Numbered from the stretch's first letter, positions 33,785-42,913 are shown. The stretch is 52,479 bases of DNA from Pontiellaceae bacterium B1224 (GCA_029432815.1 JAROBA010000002.1:185770-238248); one strand, 5' to 3'. Numbers and translations: made by a program. The notes: generated by a model not told the origin, from the sequence alone.

Positions 33785-35755
33785 TTAAGGAGCTTCGTTC
33801 ATTTCCAGCAGCTGGGCTTTTTCAACGAGGCGGATGAATTCAGCGCGGTAGCCTTCGTCGTCCGATCCTTTCGCTGCTTTTGCTCGGCGCAGAATATCTT
33901 CGTAGCTGGCGGTTCCTTTGTATTCAGAGCCGCGCAACAACATGCCGAATTCTGCGACAGCACTGGCAAAACCAATGTTGCCGCCATTTTCCAATGATTG
34001 GAAATCGTTCATCGCGATGGCCCGGGTGATCAGCTTGCTTACGTCATCATCGGGCATTTTATAGCGCAGTTTGACAATCATCAGTTCATCGCTGTCGATG
34101 ACTTTGGTCTTCTGATATTTCAGGTCTCCAGCCGTTGGAACTTCCATGTCGGAACCGGCGGGGATCAGCTCATAGAGTGCGGTAACCGTATGGCCCGCGC
34201 CCAGTTCGCCGGCATCGTTGAGATCGTTGCTGAAATCCTCATTGGCGAGCATGCGGTTTTCATAGCCGATCAACCGATAGCCCTTCACATGGCGCGGATT
34301 AAACTCCACCTGGATTTTCACGTCTTTAGCAATCGTCAGCAGCGTGCCGCCCATTTCATTCACGAGCACCTTTTTGGCTTCGAGGATATCGTCGATGTAG
34401 GCGTAGTTTCCGTTGCCCCGATCCGCCAGTTTTTCCATTTTGGAATCCTGGTAGTTGCCGGTTCCGAAACCGAGCACGGTCAGGTAGATACCGGAGTTCC
34501 GCTGTTTTTCAATCAGACGAACCAAATCGCCGTCGGAACGGGGGCCCACATTAAAGTCGCCGTCGGTGGCAATAATGACCCGGTTGTTGCCTTTTTTGAT
34601 AAACTCCTGCTTGGCCACCTTATAGGCCAGTTCAATTCCGGCTCCCCCGGCGGTGGAGCCGCCGGCATCGAGGTGTTTGATGGCTTCGAGAATTTCGCCT
34701 TTGTCCGCCGTCGGTTCGAGCACGAGCCCAGCCGCGCCGGAATACACCACGATGGAAACCCGGTCTTCGGGCCGCATTTGATCCACCAGCAGACGCATGG
34801 CCGATTTCAGCAGCGGAAGTTTATCCGAATCGTTCATAGAGCCGGAGACATCCAGCAGGAAAACGAGGTTGTTCGGCGGCAGATCGCTGGTTTCAACTTT
34901 CAAGCCCTGCAGGCCGATCAATGCCAGCCGGTTATCGCTGTTCCACGGACAGTCGGCTACCTCCATCGAAACCACAAACGGATCATCGCCTTTGGGCTGC
35001 GGATAGTCGTAGTCGAAATAATTGACCATTTCTTCAATCCGGACGGCGTCCGGCGGCGGCAGCTGATCGCTGACCAGAAAACGGCGCACATTGGCATAAG
35101 CTGCGCGGTCGACATCAATCGAGAAGGTCGAGAGAGGATTTTCCATCGCCGTTTTAAACGCATTCTCAACAATCAGGTCGTATTGCTCGGCATTGAATAC
35201 GCGCTTACTCGGCAGGATGCTGTTCCAGTTTCTTGCATTACCTTCGCCGGCGGGAGCCGGTTCCCGTGCAACAAAGCCGTGGAAATCTTCCTTCGGACGC
35301 ATCGAGACCACCTGTGGTTTCGATGCCGTTTTTTTCGAAGTCCCCGGCATCGCCTCGAAGGCGATACTGTGCTCGGTCACTTCCCGGTCTATCAAGCTCT
35401 CGCCATCCTTCCCCTCCCCCGTAATCATCACCAGGCTAAACACAAAGAAAACACTGCAGGCCGCGGCGGTGATCAGCACGGCACGGGTGCGCGGGGCGTA
35501 CCAACAGTCGGCCCAGATCGATTTACGCTCGGGTGCTCTCTTTGGAATCTTCCGCCAGCTCTCCAGCCGTTCAGGAGCCGGAGCGGCTTCGAGTGTTTCG
35601 TTCAGCAAGTGCAAGGTGGAGCGCTGCAGCTGCAGCTCGGCCCGGCAGGAAGCACAGGTTTCGAGATGTTTATCCAATGCCTGGAAATCAGCCTCGCTGA
35701 GTTCGGCGTGCAGATATCCGGTGAGTTGTTTTTCAAAAGCTTTACAGTTTTTCAT
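33785..35755 (-). CDS. Zinc-finger anti-sigma-like protein with periplasmic VWA domain (YfbK type), first copy
   Basis: 656 residues: zinc-finger motif C4, H30, C34, C37; membrane helix about 91-112; VWA_N segment (NPLSTFSIDVDRAAYANVRR); VWA with MIDAS DVSGSMN at 302-308 and IATDGDFNVG; C-terminal DUF3520 (VKIQVEFNPRHVKGYRLIGY). The start overlaps the stop of the ECF sigma gene (ATGA), the usual arrangement for a sigma and its anti-sigma. VWA domains bind protein ligands through a metal, so the periplasmic part should report on a surface or matrix partner. It contains a perfect TTCCAANNNTTGGAA copy read as FQSLE. Confidence 0.9.
   Translation of the reverse strand: MKNCKAFEKQLTGYLHAELSEADFQALDKHLETCASCRAELQLQRSTLHLLNETLEAAPAPERLESWRKIPKRAPERKSIWADCWYAPRTRAVLITAAACSVFFVFSLVMITGEGKDGESLIDREVTEHSIAFEAMPGTSKKTASKPQVVSMRPKEDFHGFVAREPAPAGEGNARNWNSILPSKRVFNAEQYDLIVENAFKTAMENPLSTFSIDVDRAAYANVRRFLVSDQLPPPDAVRIEEMVNYFDYDYPQPKGDDPFVVSMEVADCPWNSDNRLALIGLQGLKVETSDLPPNNLVFLLDVSGSMNDSDKLPLLKSAMRLLVDQMRPEDRVSIVVYSGAAGLVLEPTADKGEILEAIKHLDAGGSTAGGAGIELAYKVAKQEFIKKGNNRVIIATDGDFNVGPRSDGDLVRLIEKQRNSGIYLTVLGFGTGNYQDSKMEKLADRGNGNYAYIDDILEAKKVLVNEMGGTLLTIAKDVKIQVEFNPRHVKGYRLIGYENRMLANEDFSNDLNDAGELGAGHTVTALYELIPAGSDMEVPTAGDLKYQKTKVIDSDELMIVKLRYKMPDDDVSKLITRAIAMNDFQSLENGGNIGFASAVAEFGMLLRGSEYKGTASYEDILRRAKAAKGSDDEGYRAEFIRLVEKAQLLEMNEAP
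33989..34003. repeat. TTCCAANNNTTGGAA palindrome (perfect)
   Basis: TTCCAATGATTGGAA in the first VWA gene; encodes FQSLE. Confidence 0.8.
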
Positions 35756-36333
35756 GATACCACCCCTGCCTGCTGCAGGCTTTGGGAAAGTTTTTTGGTT
35801 GCGGTATGAATCAGAGTACCCACATAGCCCTCGGAACGTTTCAGGACCCCGGCGATATCCTTATAGGACATGCCCTCCTGCAGACGAAGCACCAGCACTT
35901 CCCGCTCTTTAGGTTTGAGCGTATTCAGGTGCCGCATCACCAACGCCTGTTTTTCCTCGCGTTCCTGCTGGGCCGTCGGATCGTTTGCGAATAGGTCGGC
36001 CTGTTTGGATTGCTTTTCATGCAACGCACGACGGCGCGATTCCTTGCGGATATAGTCGACCGCCACATTATGCGTGGTGCGGAACAGCCAGCCTTTCATC
36101 TGCACGCCGCGCGTTTTAATTTTTTCCAGATTGCCGTGCAGCCGGATGAAGGCTTCCTGCACCACATCCTGCGCGGCCTCTTCGTTGTTCAGCACGCGGG
36201 TGGCGTAGCGCAACAGGGACGATTGATATTGTTCCATAGCTTCCTCCAGAGAATTGGGAGTTGGAGTGCGGGATTCCTGATGGTCGGGTTGGCTGGCTTC
36301 GGGGGTTTTAGCCTGGTTTTCCGTACTCAACAT
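35752..36333 (-). CDS. ECF-type RNA polymerase sigma factor
   Basis: 193 residues. Region 2 (RYATRVLNNEEAAQDVVQEAFIRLH, then GWLFRTTHNVAVDYIRKESRRR) and region 4 (LNTLKPKEREVLVLRLQEGMSYKDIAGVL, then GYVGTLIHTATKKL) are clear, with a roughly 30-residue acidic N-terminal extension. It directs RNA polymerase to a small set of promoters and is probably held inactive by the two zinc-finger/VWA proteins encoded directly downstream. Cotranscription and ATGA coupling support that. The group to which it belongs cannot be named from sequence by eye. Confidence 0.93.
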   Translation of the reverse strand: MLSTENQAKTPEASQPDHQESRTPTPNSLEEAMEQYQSSLLRYATRVLNNEEAAQDVVQEAFIRLHGNLEKIKTRGVQMKGWLFRTTHNVAVDYIRKESRRRALHEKQSKQADLFANDPTAQQEREEKQALVMRHLNTLKPKEREVLVLRLQEGMSYKDIAGVLKRSEGYVGTLIHTATKKLSQSLQQAGVVS

Positions 36334-36360
36334 TCCATCAATCCTTTATTCCAACACTCC

Positions 36361-36376
36361 GCCGGCACCCGCCGGC
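36361..36376. repeat. Small GC-rich inverted repeat
   Basis: GCCGGC, ACCC, GCCGGC: a hairpin in the region between the ECF sigma gene and the divergent AI-2E-type gene. It may sit in the 5' leader of the sigma mRNA. Confidence 0.5.
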
Positions 36377-36503
36377 AATCTGAATACGCCTGTCGCAGGA
36401 CCCATCTTTGCAAACATCACAAAAAAGTGCCCGTAAAATTTGTTGGGAAGAATTGAATCCACTAAGATCGGGGCTCTTCAGCAGGGAGATCGGGGGAACA
36501 TCT

Positions 36504-37598
36504 ATGACATTCGGAGACTATTTTAAGCGCGTTCTGGCAACCGTGCTGCTTCTCATTCTGCTCTACGCACTCTGGTCGACGCGGTCGATTCTGGCGCTGG
36601 CCTTTGCGGCCATCGTAATCGCTATTGCCATGGCACAGCCGATGCAGTTTCTCCAGAAAAGAGGTATGAAACGCGGACCGGCTGTGGCCATCGCGATCGT
36701 CTTCAGCTTCACCATCATCACCCTGCTCTCACTCTGGATTCTTCCAACCCTTGGAAAAGGGGTGGCCGATCTGGCGCAGGATATGCCGGCCGCAGCCGAA
36801 AGCGCCAAAAATGCATACAAAGAATTCTGGGACGCCAATCCGGGCCTCCGCACCATTCTGCCCGCAATTCCGGACGCCGCCTCCAAAGAACCGATCGATG
36901 CTGAATCGATCCAGCGCATCTTTAACTGGCTTGTAAAGTCGGGCATGGCCATTGCACCGGATTTAATGGGCGGGATCGGGCTGATTGCCGGCATTCTGGT
37001 CAATCTGGGGCTGGTTCTTTTTATTGCCGTATTCTTTCTGCTCGAACCGAAGAGTTACATTATTGCCCTGCTTTATCTCATTCCGAAAAACAGCCAGAAG
37101 CGGGCGGTTGAAGTAATCAGAACCTTGGGCTCCACGCTCACCAAATGGCTGCATGCGCAGCTCTTCTCCGTTACGGTGATTGTGCTGCTTGTCTACATTC
37201 TGCTGGGGCTGATCCTGCGTATGCCCAACGCGATGGTTGTGGCGCTCTTTGCCGGATTCGCCACCTTTATTCCAAACATTGGAGCCGTGCTGCCGATCCT
37301 CCCGATCACGATTTTCACACTTGCCTATTCCGATCCCTCCAAACTGCTGATTTTTATTCCGGTCTATCTCTTCTGCCAGTTTCTGGAAAGCAACATTATC
37401 ACCCCGCAGGTCGTTAAGGCGCAGCTCAACATTCCGGCGGGCTATCTCATGCTCTTCCAGCTGCTCATCACCATCGCGCTCGGTGCGCTCGGCCTCGTGC
37501 TGGCCGTTCCGATTCTCGCCTGCCTGATTGTCTTCGTGCGCGAGGTTTACTCCTATGATGTCCTGCACCTCAAGAACGTAAAGGTACATCTCGAATGA
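36504..37598 (+). CDS. AI-2E family transporter (PerM-like permease)
   Basis: 364 residues from the ATG at 36504, which has GGGGGA upstream; the frame is open from 36408. About eight membrane helices, the long soluble loop after the second or third helix (DLAQDMPAAAESAKNAYKEFWD) and the conserved FATFIPNIGAVLPILPI and LESNIITPQVV segments identify the AI-2E/YhhT/PerM family. Members have been proposed to export autoinducer-2 or act as Na+/H+ antiporters; the substrate here is unknown. It is divergent from the ECF sigma operon and shares its upstream region. Confidence 0.9.
   Translation: MTFGDYFKRVLATVLLLILLYALWSTRSILALAFAAIVIAIAMAQPMQFLQKRGMKRGPAVAIAIVFSFTIITLLSLWILPTLGKGVADLAQDMPAAAESAKNAYKEFWDANPGLRTILPAIPDAASKEPIDAESIQRIFNWLVKSGMAIAPDLMGGIGLIAGILVNLGLVLFIAVFFLLEPKSYIIALLYLIPKNSQKRAVEVIRTLGSTLTKWLHAQLFSVTVIVLLVYILLGLILRMPNAMVVALFAGFATFIPNIGAVLPILPITIFTLAYSDPSKLLIFIPVYLFCQFLESNIITPQVVKAQLNIPAGYLMLFQLLITIALGALGLVLAVPILACLIVFVREVYSYDVLHLKNVKVHLE
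36742..36756. repeat. TTCCAANNNTTGGAA palindrome (perfect)
   Basis: TTCCAACCCTTGGAA in the AI-2E-type gene, read as LPTLGK. Confidence 0.8.
37270..37284. repeat. Near-copy of TTCCAANNNTTGGAA palindrome
   Basis: TTCCAAACATTGGAG, one mismatch, in the AI-2E-type gene, read as IPNIGA. Confidence 0.55.
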
Positions 37599-37611
37599 AG
37601 AGGGAATATGG

Positions 37612-37701
37612 GTCGAAAGTCTCAAAGTCCAAGGTCGAAGGTCTACAACTTCCCGACCTGCGAGCTTAAGTCTTTCGACCTTGGACCTTCAAACTTTTGA
37701 C
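37612..37701. repeat. Long imperfect inverted repeat between the AI-2E-type gene and glpD
   Basis: Arms 37612-37643 and 37670-37701 (32 bp each, 26 of 32 complementary) share the core AAGTCCAAGGTCGAA or a close variant, around a 26-bp loop. It fills nearly the whole intergenic space and may terminate the upstream gene or be a dispersed repeat. Confidence 0.75.
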
Positions 37702-37710
37702 AAAAGAAAT

Positions 37711-39288
37711 ATGAACCCACTTCGAACCACCTGCATCGACCGCGCCCGAAACGACGTCCAGGACTGCCTCGTCATCGGCGGCGGCATCAACGGCGCGGTC
37801 TCGGCTGCCGCCGTGGCCGGCAACGGCGCCAAAGTCACAATCATCGACAAAGACGACTTTGCCTCCTGCACGTCGCAAGAGAGTTCCAACCTCGCTTGGG
37901 GCGGCATCAAATATCTGGAAAACTATGAGTTCCCACTCGTCTGGGGACTCTGCAAAAGTCGCAACCACCTGATGGATTCGTATCCCGCCCAGGTGCAGGA
38001 AATCCGCTTTTTCACCAGCATTGCCAACGGTTTTCGAAAGCCACGTTTTCTGATCTGGCTCGGTGCCCTGCTCTATTGGTTTATGGGCCGCTGCCGCACG
38101 CGTCCGCCGCGCCTGCTCTCCGTCTCGAGGATTCGGAAAGAAGCGCCCATGGTTAAAACCGATCAGCTGGCCGGCGGGCTGGAATATTCCGACTGCTACT
38201 TTGTGGAGAACGATGCCCGCTTTGCGTTCAGCTTTATCCGTCGCGTGCTGCTGAAGGGCGGGAACGCCATCAACTATATGGAACTGATTTCCGCAAAATG
38301 GGAAAACGGGCGCTGGGACTGCGCCCTGCGCGACCACGTTTCCGGCAATGCCGTTTCCATTAAAGCCAAAACGCTCGTCAATGCAGCCGGGCCGTTTGCA
38401 GACCGAATCAACAGCTTGCTCAACGTCCAAAGCGACTTCAAACACATCTTTTCCAAAGGGGCGCACATCATCGTTCCGCGCATCACTAAAACGAAGCACG
38501 TGCTCACCTTTTTTGCGTCCGACGGCCGGCTGTTTTTCATGATTCCCATGGGCGAGCGCACCTGTATTGGAACCACCGACACGCGGGTGGATAACGAAAC
38601 CGCGGAACCGACCGACGACGACGTCGCCTTCCTGCTCGAAAACGCCAACGCCCTGCTAAGCCTTGAAAAACCGCTTACCCGCGAGGACGTCATCGGCAAA
38701 CGCTGCGGCGTCCGGCCGCTGGTGGTGAAGCAGACCTCCGAAGTCGGCAATGTTGAATGGACCGCACTGTCCCGAAAACATGAAATCGACCTTCGTCCCG
38801 AAAAAAATATGTGCTCGATTTACGGCGGCAAGCTGACCGACTGCATCAACGTCGGAGAAGAGGTTGCCGAAATTATTGAATCGTTCGGCATCACCTATTT
38901 CCAATCATTGGAAAAATGGTATGGAGAGCCCTCCGCCCAGAAACGGGACCGCTTCCGCTCCGAAGCCGCTAAAAACGGTCTGTCCGGCGATCAGAGTTCC
39001 AGACTCTGGAGACGCTACGGCCGGGAAGCTTTCCAGATATTGGAAAAAATCCGCCAGCAGCCGGATACAAAAAAAACGGTCATCGCCGACGTCAGCAAAG
39101 CCGAACTACTCCATATGGCCGACCGCGAAATGGTGCTGCATCTCGACGATTTCCTGCGACGCCGCACCCGCCTGTCGCTCACCCACCACAAAGCCTCCCT
39201 GCGCTGCGAGCCCGGCCTGCAGGAAGCCGCCGAAATCCTCTTCGGCAAAAACGCCCCCGAAGAAATCGAGCGTTACTTCAGCACGTAG
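37711..39288 (+). CDS. FAD-dependent glycerol-3-phosphate dehydrogenase (GlpD-like)
   Basis: 525 residues. The FAD-binding dinucleotide motif is CLVIGGGINGAVSAA. The family motif TSQESSNLAWGGIKYLE, the substrate-binding GERTCIGTTDT and the CSIYGGKLTDC segment match GlpD/GlpA oxidases, and a C-terminal helical domain follows (SLTHHKASLRCEPGLQEAAEILF). It oxidises sn-glycerol-3-phosphate to dihydroxyacetone phosphate and passes electrons to quinone. The usual motif of this class reads TSSRSSKLIHGG, so the match is to the family rather than exact, and a related sugar-alcohol-phosphate oxidase cannot be excluded. The start at 37711 is chosen over the open frame from 37681 because conserved residues follow it; the ribosome site is weak. 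Confidence 0.85.
   Translation: MNPLRTTCIDRARNDVQDCLVIGGGINGAVSAAAVAGNGAKVTIIDKDDFASCTSQESSNLAWGGIKYLENYEFPLVWGLCKSRNHLMDSYPAQVQEIRFFTSIANGFRKPRFLIWLGALLYWFMGRCRTRPPRLLSVSRIRKEAPMVKTDQLAGGLEYSDCYFVENDARFAFSFIRRVLLKGGNAINYMELISAKWENGRWDCALRDHVSGNAVSIKAKTLVNAAGPFADRINSLLNVQSDFKHIFSKGAHIIVPRITKTKHVLTFFASDGRLFFMIPMGERTCIGTTDTRVDNETAEPTDDDVAFLLENANALLSLEKPLTREDVIGKRCGVRPLVVKQTSEVGNVEWTALSRKHEIDLRPEKNMCSIYGGKLTDCINVGEEVAEIIESFGITYFQSLEKWYGEPSAQKRDRFRSEAAKNGLSGDQSSRLWRRYGREAFQILEKIRQQPDTKKTVIADVSKAELLHMADREMVLHLDDFLRRRTRLSLTHHKASLRCEPGLQEAAEILFGKNAPEEIERYFST
38899..38913. repeat. TTCCAANNNTTGGAA palindrome (perfect)
   Basis: TTCCAATCATTGGAA in the glpD-like gene; encodes FQSLE. Confidence 0.8.
39031..39045. 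repeat. Near-copy of TTCCAANNNTTGGAA palindrome
   Basis: TTCCAGATATTGGAA, one mismatch, in the glpD-like gene; encodes FQILE. Confidence 0.6.
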
Positions 39289-39335
39289 TCAGGAACTATG
39301 TTGCGGGCAGATGAGCGCCAAGACGCAACGATGCG

Positions 39336-39359
39336 AAAAATTTATCTGACTGAATCAGA
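39336..39359 (-). terminator. Weak hairpin after the polysaccharide cluster
   Basis: Read on the minus strand, TCTGA and TCAGA pair around TTCAG and are followed by TAAATTTTT. It lies 25 bp past the last gene of the cluster. Confidence 0.4.
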
Positions 39360-39383
39360 CTATCTTTATCACCCTTTTTTAAG

Positions 39384-41459
39384 TCAGGGCACCTGCCCCA
39401 AGGATTCATTCGCCTGGATGTCGTCGTCGTTGCCATTGCCGGTCAGAACATTGTTCGCGAGCGTTCCTTCCTTAACGTGGTCGAGGACGATGCCGTAGGC
39501 ACCATTATACCGCGCGATATTGTCCCGAACCGTTACGTCAGCGGAGCCGACGACGATGTGATCGATGAGCAGGCCGTCTCCGTCGTTTCCCTCTATGAGA
39601 TTGGAGCGGATTGAAAGATCATGGCAATCGGTCACGCGGATTCCATTGAGGGCATTACGCGCCGCCTCGCAATTGGTGATCAGCAAGCCGGCGCTATGGC
39701 TGATCTCGACACCATTGCCCCAGAGGGAGGTATCGAATCGCGAATCCACGAGATCGCCACTAACCACGCGGGTTAGTAGCAGATTATGCTGAAGACCCGG
39801 GCCGGGTACGACGCTTGAGCCGTTGTCGCTGAAATCGCACGCGACGATGCGCACCCGCCGGGCACCCTTGATGGCGACGCCGTGGTGGGTATTATTCCGG
39901 ACAGTGACGCATTCGATGACGAGATCGTTCATCCATGAGTCATGTTCACCTGAGAAAATAATGCCGGCGCGGCTGGGGGCCATCTGGTAAGAGCGCTGCC
40001 GCCGGTCCTGATTCGGATCGCGAGAGGTTTCAACGGTGAGCGCGCCTTCGATCACGAAGTCGCGCAACGTGACGTTTTGCATGTCCGACGAGGCATTGAC
40101 GATGGCTGTTCCAGCGCGGTCTTCCTTGAGCGCGGGATCAAGGAACAGGATGGTCTCGATGCCTTCGCCTGCGAGGGTGACACCGCTGGGCATCTTGAGT
40201 GTTGCGGGCAGGGTGTGCACTCCTTTGGTCATCAGCACCACGCCACCCGCTTCCGAAGCGATATCGAGTGCCTCTTGTATGGATTCGCCCGGAGCAACGA
40301 CCAGCGCGGTAGAGGACACTTCAAATTCAGATTCTGCCAACGCTCCGGCCAACGGCGCAAAGCCTTCGGCCAAGGGGCCGGGAGCGAGATCGAACTTTTT
40401 GCCTTCCATCGCACCTTGGTAGCAGGTGAGGACTTCGATGGAAGACTTGGGGCGGGTCTGTTCAATGGCGCGCGCGGTGTAGGGCAGGTCGATGCCTTTG
40501 ACGTAGCGGTAGTGCTGATAGGCCAGTTCATAGTTATCGCGGAATTTTCCGCGGCCCTTGGGGGAAATAGTTCCATAGACTGGAACTTCTTCTTCGAGCA
40601 TGTATTTCGCCATGTATTCGAAGCCGAGCGCGAGGCGGTTGTCGGCGGCCCCGTAGAGGTCGATGCCCTGATTCCATGCGACCTGCGCGGCCTTGGCAAA
40701 ATAGTCGAGGCCCATCTGGGTGTGGCCCATGTCGCGGGTACTTTCCTGGCACTGACCGTTTGGATAGAGATATTTGGTGATGCCGCCGTTGCCGGGGCCC
40801 CGCAGATAGTGATTCACCGCGCGGTCGAAGATTTCCCGGTCATCGAGAAAGACGCCGATACACATCATCGTATTGATCAGCGCTGCGTCCCAGTTGCCAT
40901 TGGCTTCCGGGAAAAAGTTTTGAATCATCGGCAGGTAGGCGGTGAGCAGCATACGCTCGAATTGCTCTATGTCCTCTGCGGCCCAGCCCGAGTCGGTGTA
41001 CCGTAAAATTTCGGCGGCGTTGCAAAACTGGTAACCGGTCCAGCCCGCGAGGACTTTTGCGTCGTTATCATCGAAGCCCCACAGGACGGGCGACCACGCG
41101 TTGATGATCTCGATTGCTTTTTCGGCGTGCGCGGGATCCTCGGTAATATACCAAAGGAGTGCATGCCGGTAGGCCGCCTTTGCACTGCTGGACAATTGCT
41201 TGCCGCCGATGGAGGGCCGGCCATACGGCCCGCGGATCACCTGGGTGAAGGGTTCCGGTTCAAAGTCGAGCGACGCATCTTTTTCCAATCGTTGGAACGC
41301 CTCCAGCCACGGCTGTTCGCCTGCATCGACCTTTTGTTTCATAAAGTCCAGATCGGCGCGGGTCTGCGCCATCCCCGGGTGGGTGAAGGATTGCGCGTAC
41401 AGGATGCCGGGCATTGCGCTTAACGCGATCAGCCACAGTGCAAGTTTGATTGTTTTCAT
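39384..41459 (-). CDS. Alginate-lyase-like domain fused to a right-handed beta-helix
   Basis: 691 residues with a signal peptide (about 1-22). Residues about 25-390 match the alpha/alpha-barrel alginate lyase fold (Pfam Alginate_lyase, PL5-like; NGNWDAALINTMMCIGVFLDD, QCQESTRDMGHTQMGLDYFAKAAQVAWNQG). Residues about 400-690 are a pectate-lyase-type beta-helix (IQEALDIASEAGGVVLMTKG, TLAGEGIETILF, then repeated turns such as ISHSAGLLITNCEAARNALNG). The fusion suggests one enzyme that binds or cuts two regions of a uronic-acid polymer. Substrate is not provable by eye; alginate-like or other uronates are the best guess. It is the last gene of the cluster. Confidence 0.87.
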   Translation of the reverse strand: MKTIKLALWLIALSAMPGILYAQSFTHPGMAQTRADLDFMKQKVDAGEQPWLEAFQRLEKDASLDFEPEPFTQVIRGPYGRPSIGGKQLSSSAKAAYRHALLWYITEDPAHAEKAIEIINAWSPVLWGFDDNDAKVLAGWTGYQFCNAAEILRYTDSGWAAEDIEQFERMLLTAYLPMIQNFFPEANGNWDAALINTMMCIGVFLDDREIFDRAVNHYLRGPGNGGITKYLYPNGQCQESTRDMGHTQMGLDYFAKAAQVAWNQGIDLYGAADNRLALGFEYMAKYMLEEEVPVYGTISPKGRGKFRDNYELAYQHYRYVKGIDLPYTARAIEQTRPKSSIEVLTCYQGAMEGKKFDLAPGPLAEGFAPLAGALAESEFEVSSTALVVAPGESIQEALDIASEAGGVVLMTKGVHTLPATLKMPSGVTLAGEGIETILFLDPALKEDRAGTAIVNASSDMQNVTLRDFVIEGALTVETSRDPNQDRRQRSYQMAPSRAGIIFSGEHDSWMNDLVIECVTVRNNTHHGVAIKGARRVRIVACDFSDNGSSVVPGPGLQHNLLLTRVVSGDLVDSRFDTSLWGNGVEISHSAGLLITNCEAARNALNGIRVTDCHDLSIRSNLIEGNDGDGLLIDHIVVGSADVTVRDNIARYNGAYGIVLDHVKEGTLANNVLTGNGNDDDIQANESLGQVP
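41283..41297. repeat. TTCCAANNNTTGGAA palindrome (perfect)
   Basis: TTCCAATCGTTGGAA near the 5' end of the alginate-lyase-like gene; encodes FQRLE. It is the only perfect copy inside the polysaccharide cluster. Confidence 0.8.
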
Positions 41460-41495
41460 GCGTTCACCATGGGTTAGTTATTTTTGCGCCTCGTG

Positions 41496-42818
41496 TTATT
41501 TGATCTGGCTGACCTTGTTGTTTTTTCCCTTATCTGTAACCGGGCCAAAGCTAACGATGGTGTTTCCGCTCGCGGACGATTCGAGAAGTATCGGATATTC
41601 GGTTTCGTTGCGGATGGTCGATCCTTTTCCGGTTACGACGATGGGGCGGACATCGGTGTCAATTGGTCCATCCGTGCGGTGGAAGACGATGGTATGGTTG
41701 TTGCCCTGCACGTCAGCGAGGTTATGCGGGCCCACCGCATGAGGGGATGGAATGATCGTTAATTCGATCTCCTGATTTGATTTCGCCAGCCGGAAATCAC
41801 TTAACGGGGCATAGGAAAAATTTCCGCTTGATCCGATAATTTTTCCGCCCTTGGGCATATTAAAATTTGTGTGGCCGCAATCAACGGCCTTCGAGTTCGT
41901 CACGGTCGCTTTGCTGGCCAGATAACACCGTATACCGCCTCTCATTTTTTTAACGGTACAGTTTTCCACGGTAACGCTTCCTCCGTGCGTATAGACTCGG
42001 ATGCCGTCCTCTGAAAGAGGCAGCATGACATCTATGGGAATCGGTAGGTTTTTTCCGTCTCGCGGCAATTTATAATCTGACCTTTTTGGTAAGTCGTACT
42101 CTTCTTTCTCGTCATATAATTCCGCGCTCGGCCGCATCCGGCCTTCCACCAGGCAGTTTTTAACGGTCGTATTATCTGCCGGCGACTGGATGTAAATTCC
42201 ATGACCAAAAGCCCGCTGCTGAACTTCACAGCCGTCTATCGTATTACTTTCCCCTTTGACCACGATGCCGCAACGTTTGTCCAAGCCAAAGACATTATCC
42301 CGGCCGATGCCATAGATGCTTCCATAGCCGTAGGGGAAGGAGCCCCTTACGGTTAACTTAGTACCGATCACCGTGTTGTCATTTCCGAGAACCCCCAAAA
42401 CCTCGCTACCCCTCAGTCCTTTGGCCAAGGTGGAGCGGTCTTGATTGTAGCTGCTGAAATCCGTTACTTGTTTCAGTCCGCTGGGATAGGTGTCTTCGAA
42501 GACACCGCCTTTGAACGTGTTATTGTTTCCCGTAATATAGATATAACCGCCCCGGGTAGCCCCGACGGGGACCTTCACATAAACGTCTGTCAAATCAATG
42601 GTGTTGTTGGATCCTGAACAATCGATCTTCCTGGCGTCCTTTGGAAGATCCGTCAGCTCGTAGTTACCAGGCTTCATCACAATGGTCTGGCCGCTTTCCT
42701 GCACCGCCTTGCACAATTCCGCCAAGGTGGATACCTGCTGCCGAGCGGCCTGAGCGCCCAATGAAATACCGGCAAGCGAGGTTAGAAGAAGTAAATTGAA
42801 ATGATAGTTTTTCATCAT
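41496..42818 (-). CDS. Secreted right-handed beta-helix protein, copy B
   Basis: 440 residues, signal peptide about 1-24. From TLAELCKAVQESGQTIVMKPGNYEL on it shows the short repeating turns of a pectate-lyase or PL6-type beta-helix (GNNNTFKGGVF, GESNTIDGCEVQ, ADNTTVKNCLVEG, GGSVTVENCTVK). It is a paralogue of the next gene: both have GSFPYGYG, an AFGHGIYIQ/AYGHAIFTQ block and C-termini of the type TDKGKNNKVSQIK. I cannot identify catalytic residues with certainty, so it may be a lyase or a binding protein. A GAAAGG ribosome site precedes the ATG. Confidence 0.83.
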   Translation of the reverse strand: MMKNYHFNLLLLTSLAGISLGAQAARQQVSTLAELCKAVQESGQTIVMKPGNYELTDLPKDARKIDCSGSNNTIDLTDVYVKVPVGATRGGYIYITGNNNTFKGGVFEDTYPSGLKQVTDFSSYNQDRSTLAKGLRGSEVLGVLGNDNTVIGTKLTVRGSFPYGYGSIYGIGRDNVFGLDKRCGIVVKGESNTIDGCEVQQRAFGHGIYIQSPADNTTVKNCLVEGRMRPSAELYDEKEEYDLPKRSDYKLPRDGKNLPIPIDVMLPLSEDGIRVYTHGGSVTVENCTVKKMRGGIRCYLASKATVTNSKAVDCGHTNFNMPKGGKIIGSSGNFSYAPLSDFRLAKSNQEIELTIIPSPHAVGPHNLADVQGNNHTIVFHRTDGPIDTDVRPIVVTGKGSTIRNETEYPILLESSASGNTIVSFGPVTDKGKNNKVSQIK

Positions 42819-42913
42819 GGTTTGCCTTTCATCGGCGTGGGTTCGTATCCACGCATTATGTCATTCGTTAATCACGTTGTGCATCGTCGCCTTTTCCAGT
42901 CAGTGGATGATAC

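Noticed and set aside
33998-35809. A 603-codon open frame on the plus strand
   Set aside because: Antisense shadow of the first VWA gene, created by its GC-rich codon bias.
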